From assembly GCA_964467165.1 (NCBI GenBank), contig CAYXOL010000008.1, forward strand, positions 52,565 through 116,564: a stretch of DNA of 64,000 nt, given 5' to 3'. The position numbers and the translations under genes are program-made. Positions 62,672-64,000 of the stretch are shown piece by piece. The stretch's first letter is position 1. Every line of letters starts with the position of its first letter. Below the pieces are notes generated by a model. That model searched no databases, was not told the origin of the DNA, and worked only from the letters and a program-made list of their open reading frames with translations. The DNA comes from Clostridium_AD sp964467165 (lineage in GTDB: Bacteria; Bacillota; Clostridia; Clostridiales; Clostridiaceae).

Positions 62672-63898
62672 TTAAGCTTCTCCTACATTGTTTCCAGCTA
62701 AATAACCTGTAGATAATGCTATTTGAAGATTATAACCACCAGTATATGCATCTACATCAATCATTTCTCCTGCAAAGTAAAGATTATCAATTATTTTTGA
62801 TTTCATAGTAGAAGCATCTATTTGTAGTGTATCTACCCCGCCACTAGTTATAATTGCTTCTTCTATTGGGCGAAGACCTTTTATGTTAAGAGGCAAATTT
62901 CGAAGTAAATTCACTACTGTTTTTCTTTCTTCTTTAGTAATAGAATTCACTTTTTTATTTTCATCAATATTAGATAATTGAATTATTGTATTAATTAATT
63001 TACTAGGAAGTAAATCATTTAATGAATTCTTAAAAGTTTTGTTTGCATATTTCAAGAAATCGCTCTGAATTCGTTTATCAAGTTCAATTTCACTTAATGC
63101 CGGCTTTAAGTTAATAAAAATCTTTAATTTTTCTCCTTCTTTTACAAAACTACTGCCACTTAAAACAATAGGTCCTGAAACACCATAATGAGTAAAAAGC
63201 ATTTCTCCAAATTCTTTATATATACTCTTGTTTTTACTATTAGTAATTCTTAGTTCTACATTTTTTAGTGAAAGACCCTGCAGATCAGAAATCCAAACCT
63301 CTTCAACCTCTATTGGTACAAGTGATGGCCTAGGTTTAACTATATTATGACCTAAAGCCCGAGCATAGGATAAACCCTCACCAGATGAACCTGTTTGTGG
63401 GTATGATAACCCACCAGTACATAGGATAAAATAATCCCCCAGTATAATACTTCCATTTGTGAGTTCTACTCCAGCGATCTTTTGATTATCTCTAATTAAC
63501 CTTTTCACTTTTGAATTTAACATCACTTCAACCTTATTATTTTTTAATTCCATATTAAAAGCTTTTATAATGTCTGATGACTTATCGGACTCCGGAAATA
63601 CTCTATCTCCTCTTTCTACTTTAAGGCTAACTCCCAATTCTTTGAAGAAATTCATAGTATCTTCATTGGTAAAGGAATATAGTGAACTATATAAAAAATG
63701 CGGATTACATGGAATATTTTCAAAGAAATCACCAATATCCTTCGCATTTGTAATATTGCATCTGCCCTTACCAGTTATATAAAGTTTTCTTCCTAATTTT
63801 TCATTCTTTTCAATGAGTACCACCTGATGTTTTGATGAAGCTGTAGCAGCTGCCATCATACCTGCTGGTCCTCCTCCAATAATAATTATTTTTGACAC
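62672..63898 (-). CDS. BaiN/HI0933-type FAD-dependent oxidoreductase
   Basis: The 408-residue flavoprotein starts with the FAD-binding IIIGGGPAGMMAAATAS and ends with GVDTLQIDASTMKSKII, NLYFAGEMIDVDAYTGGYNLQ and an Ala-Leu-Ser-Thr-Gly loop. These are typical of the HI0933/YhiN family. In gut clostridia the BaiN branch reduces bile-acid intermediates, but this function cannot be assigned here. The start is a GTG with AAGGGAG. It is probably the first gene of the cmk-ispH unit. Confidence 0.9.
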   Translation of the reverse strand: MSKIIIIGGGPAGMMAAATASSKHQVVLIEKNEKLGRKLYITGKGRCNITNAKDIGDFFENIPCNPHFLYSSLYSFTNEDTMNFFKELGVSLKVERGDRVFPESDKSSDIIKAFNMELKNNKVEVMLNSKVKRLIRDNQKIAGVELTNGSIILGDYFILCTGGLSYPQTGSSGEGLSYARALGHNIVKPRPSLVPIEVEEVWISDLQGLSLKNVELRITNSKNKSIYKEFGEMLFTHYGVSGPIVLSGSSFVKEGEKLKIFINLKPALSEIELDKRIQSDFLKYANKTFKNSLNDLLPSKLINTIIQLSNIDENKKVNSITKEERKTVVNLLRNLPLNIKGLRPIEEAIITSGGVDTLQIDASTMKSKIIDNLYFAGEMIDVDAYTGGYNLQIALSTGYLAGNNVGEA

Positions 63899-64000
63899 TT
63901 AATCACTCCCTTATAATACTTTCTATTATAACAAAATATAATATATTAATCTATTAACCTTCTTAAAATAATATAACAAATTATATTATTGAATTTTTTA

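Overview
The window looks like chromosome from a spore-forming, low-GC Clostridium-type Firmicute. The evidence is strong AT richness, clostridial Shine-Dalgarno sites, sigma-K, a CotS-family protein, indolepyruvate:ferredoxin oxidoreductase, an Rrf2-led isc cluster and the Firmicute gene order around alaS, ruvX, mltG and udk. Most of it is core genome. No CRISPR array, insertion sequence, prophage or rRNA was seen.

Region 1 (1-21680) is all on the minus strand. In transcription order it runs iscR-iscS-iscU-mnmA-second iscU, PRC-barrel protein and AI-2E exporter, a T-box-controlled alaS with ireB, ruvX and a DUF1292 gene, fur, typA, mltG, a tRNA-hydroxyuridine pair (TrmR-like methyltransferase and U32 protein), udk, a penicillin-binding protein, sigK, aroE, pilT and an FtsA-like gene cut by the window edge. 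Regulatory signals include an iscR promoter with an inverted repeat at the -35, a fur promoter with a Fur-box-like site, and the alaS T-box.

Region 2 (22070-39188) is a mosaic of short transcription units separated by hairpin terminators: a HisRS-like gene, an S41 peptidase, a cysteine-desulfurase-like enzyme, a flavin reductase, an AEC transporter, a PHP phosphatase, a small secreted protein, iorAB, an FG-GAP protein, a SHOCT protein, a DMT transporter, a YbaK deacylase, sstT, a MATE pump and an MBL hydrolase.

Region 3 (39564-44400) is the most accessory-looking part. It holds tRNA-Leu(CAG), a 34-bp imperfect inverted repeat starting 2 bases after the CCA, then a two-component system and an ABC transporter with two unlike permeases. 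Both transcription units carry 11-bp-spaced direct repeats of a TTGATAAA-like motif, a plausible binding site for the cassette's own response regulator. By eye, base and codon use differ from the flanks. This is the best candidate for an undescribed, self-contained system, most likely antimicrobial-peptide or envelope-stress sensing and export.

Region 4 (44546-63898) holds a MYG1 homologue, a DUF1097 membrane protein, a membrane-bound GGDEF/HD-GYP enzyme, the miaB-mutS-mutL-miaA-hfq block, a small unknown ORF, an aminotransferase, a GNAT enzyme, a CotS-family protein lacking the catalytic Asp, and baiN-type flavoprotein, cmk and ispH. Across the window there is a notable concentration of tRNA biology: MnmA, TrmR, the U32 protein, MiaA, MiaB, AlaS, HisRS and the YbaK deacylase. 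All statements come from reading the sequence; no database search was run.
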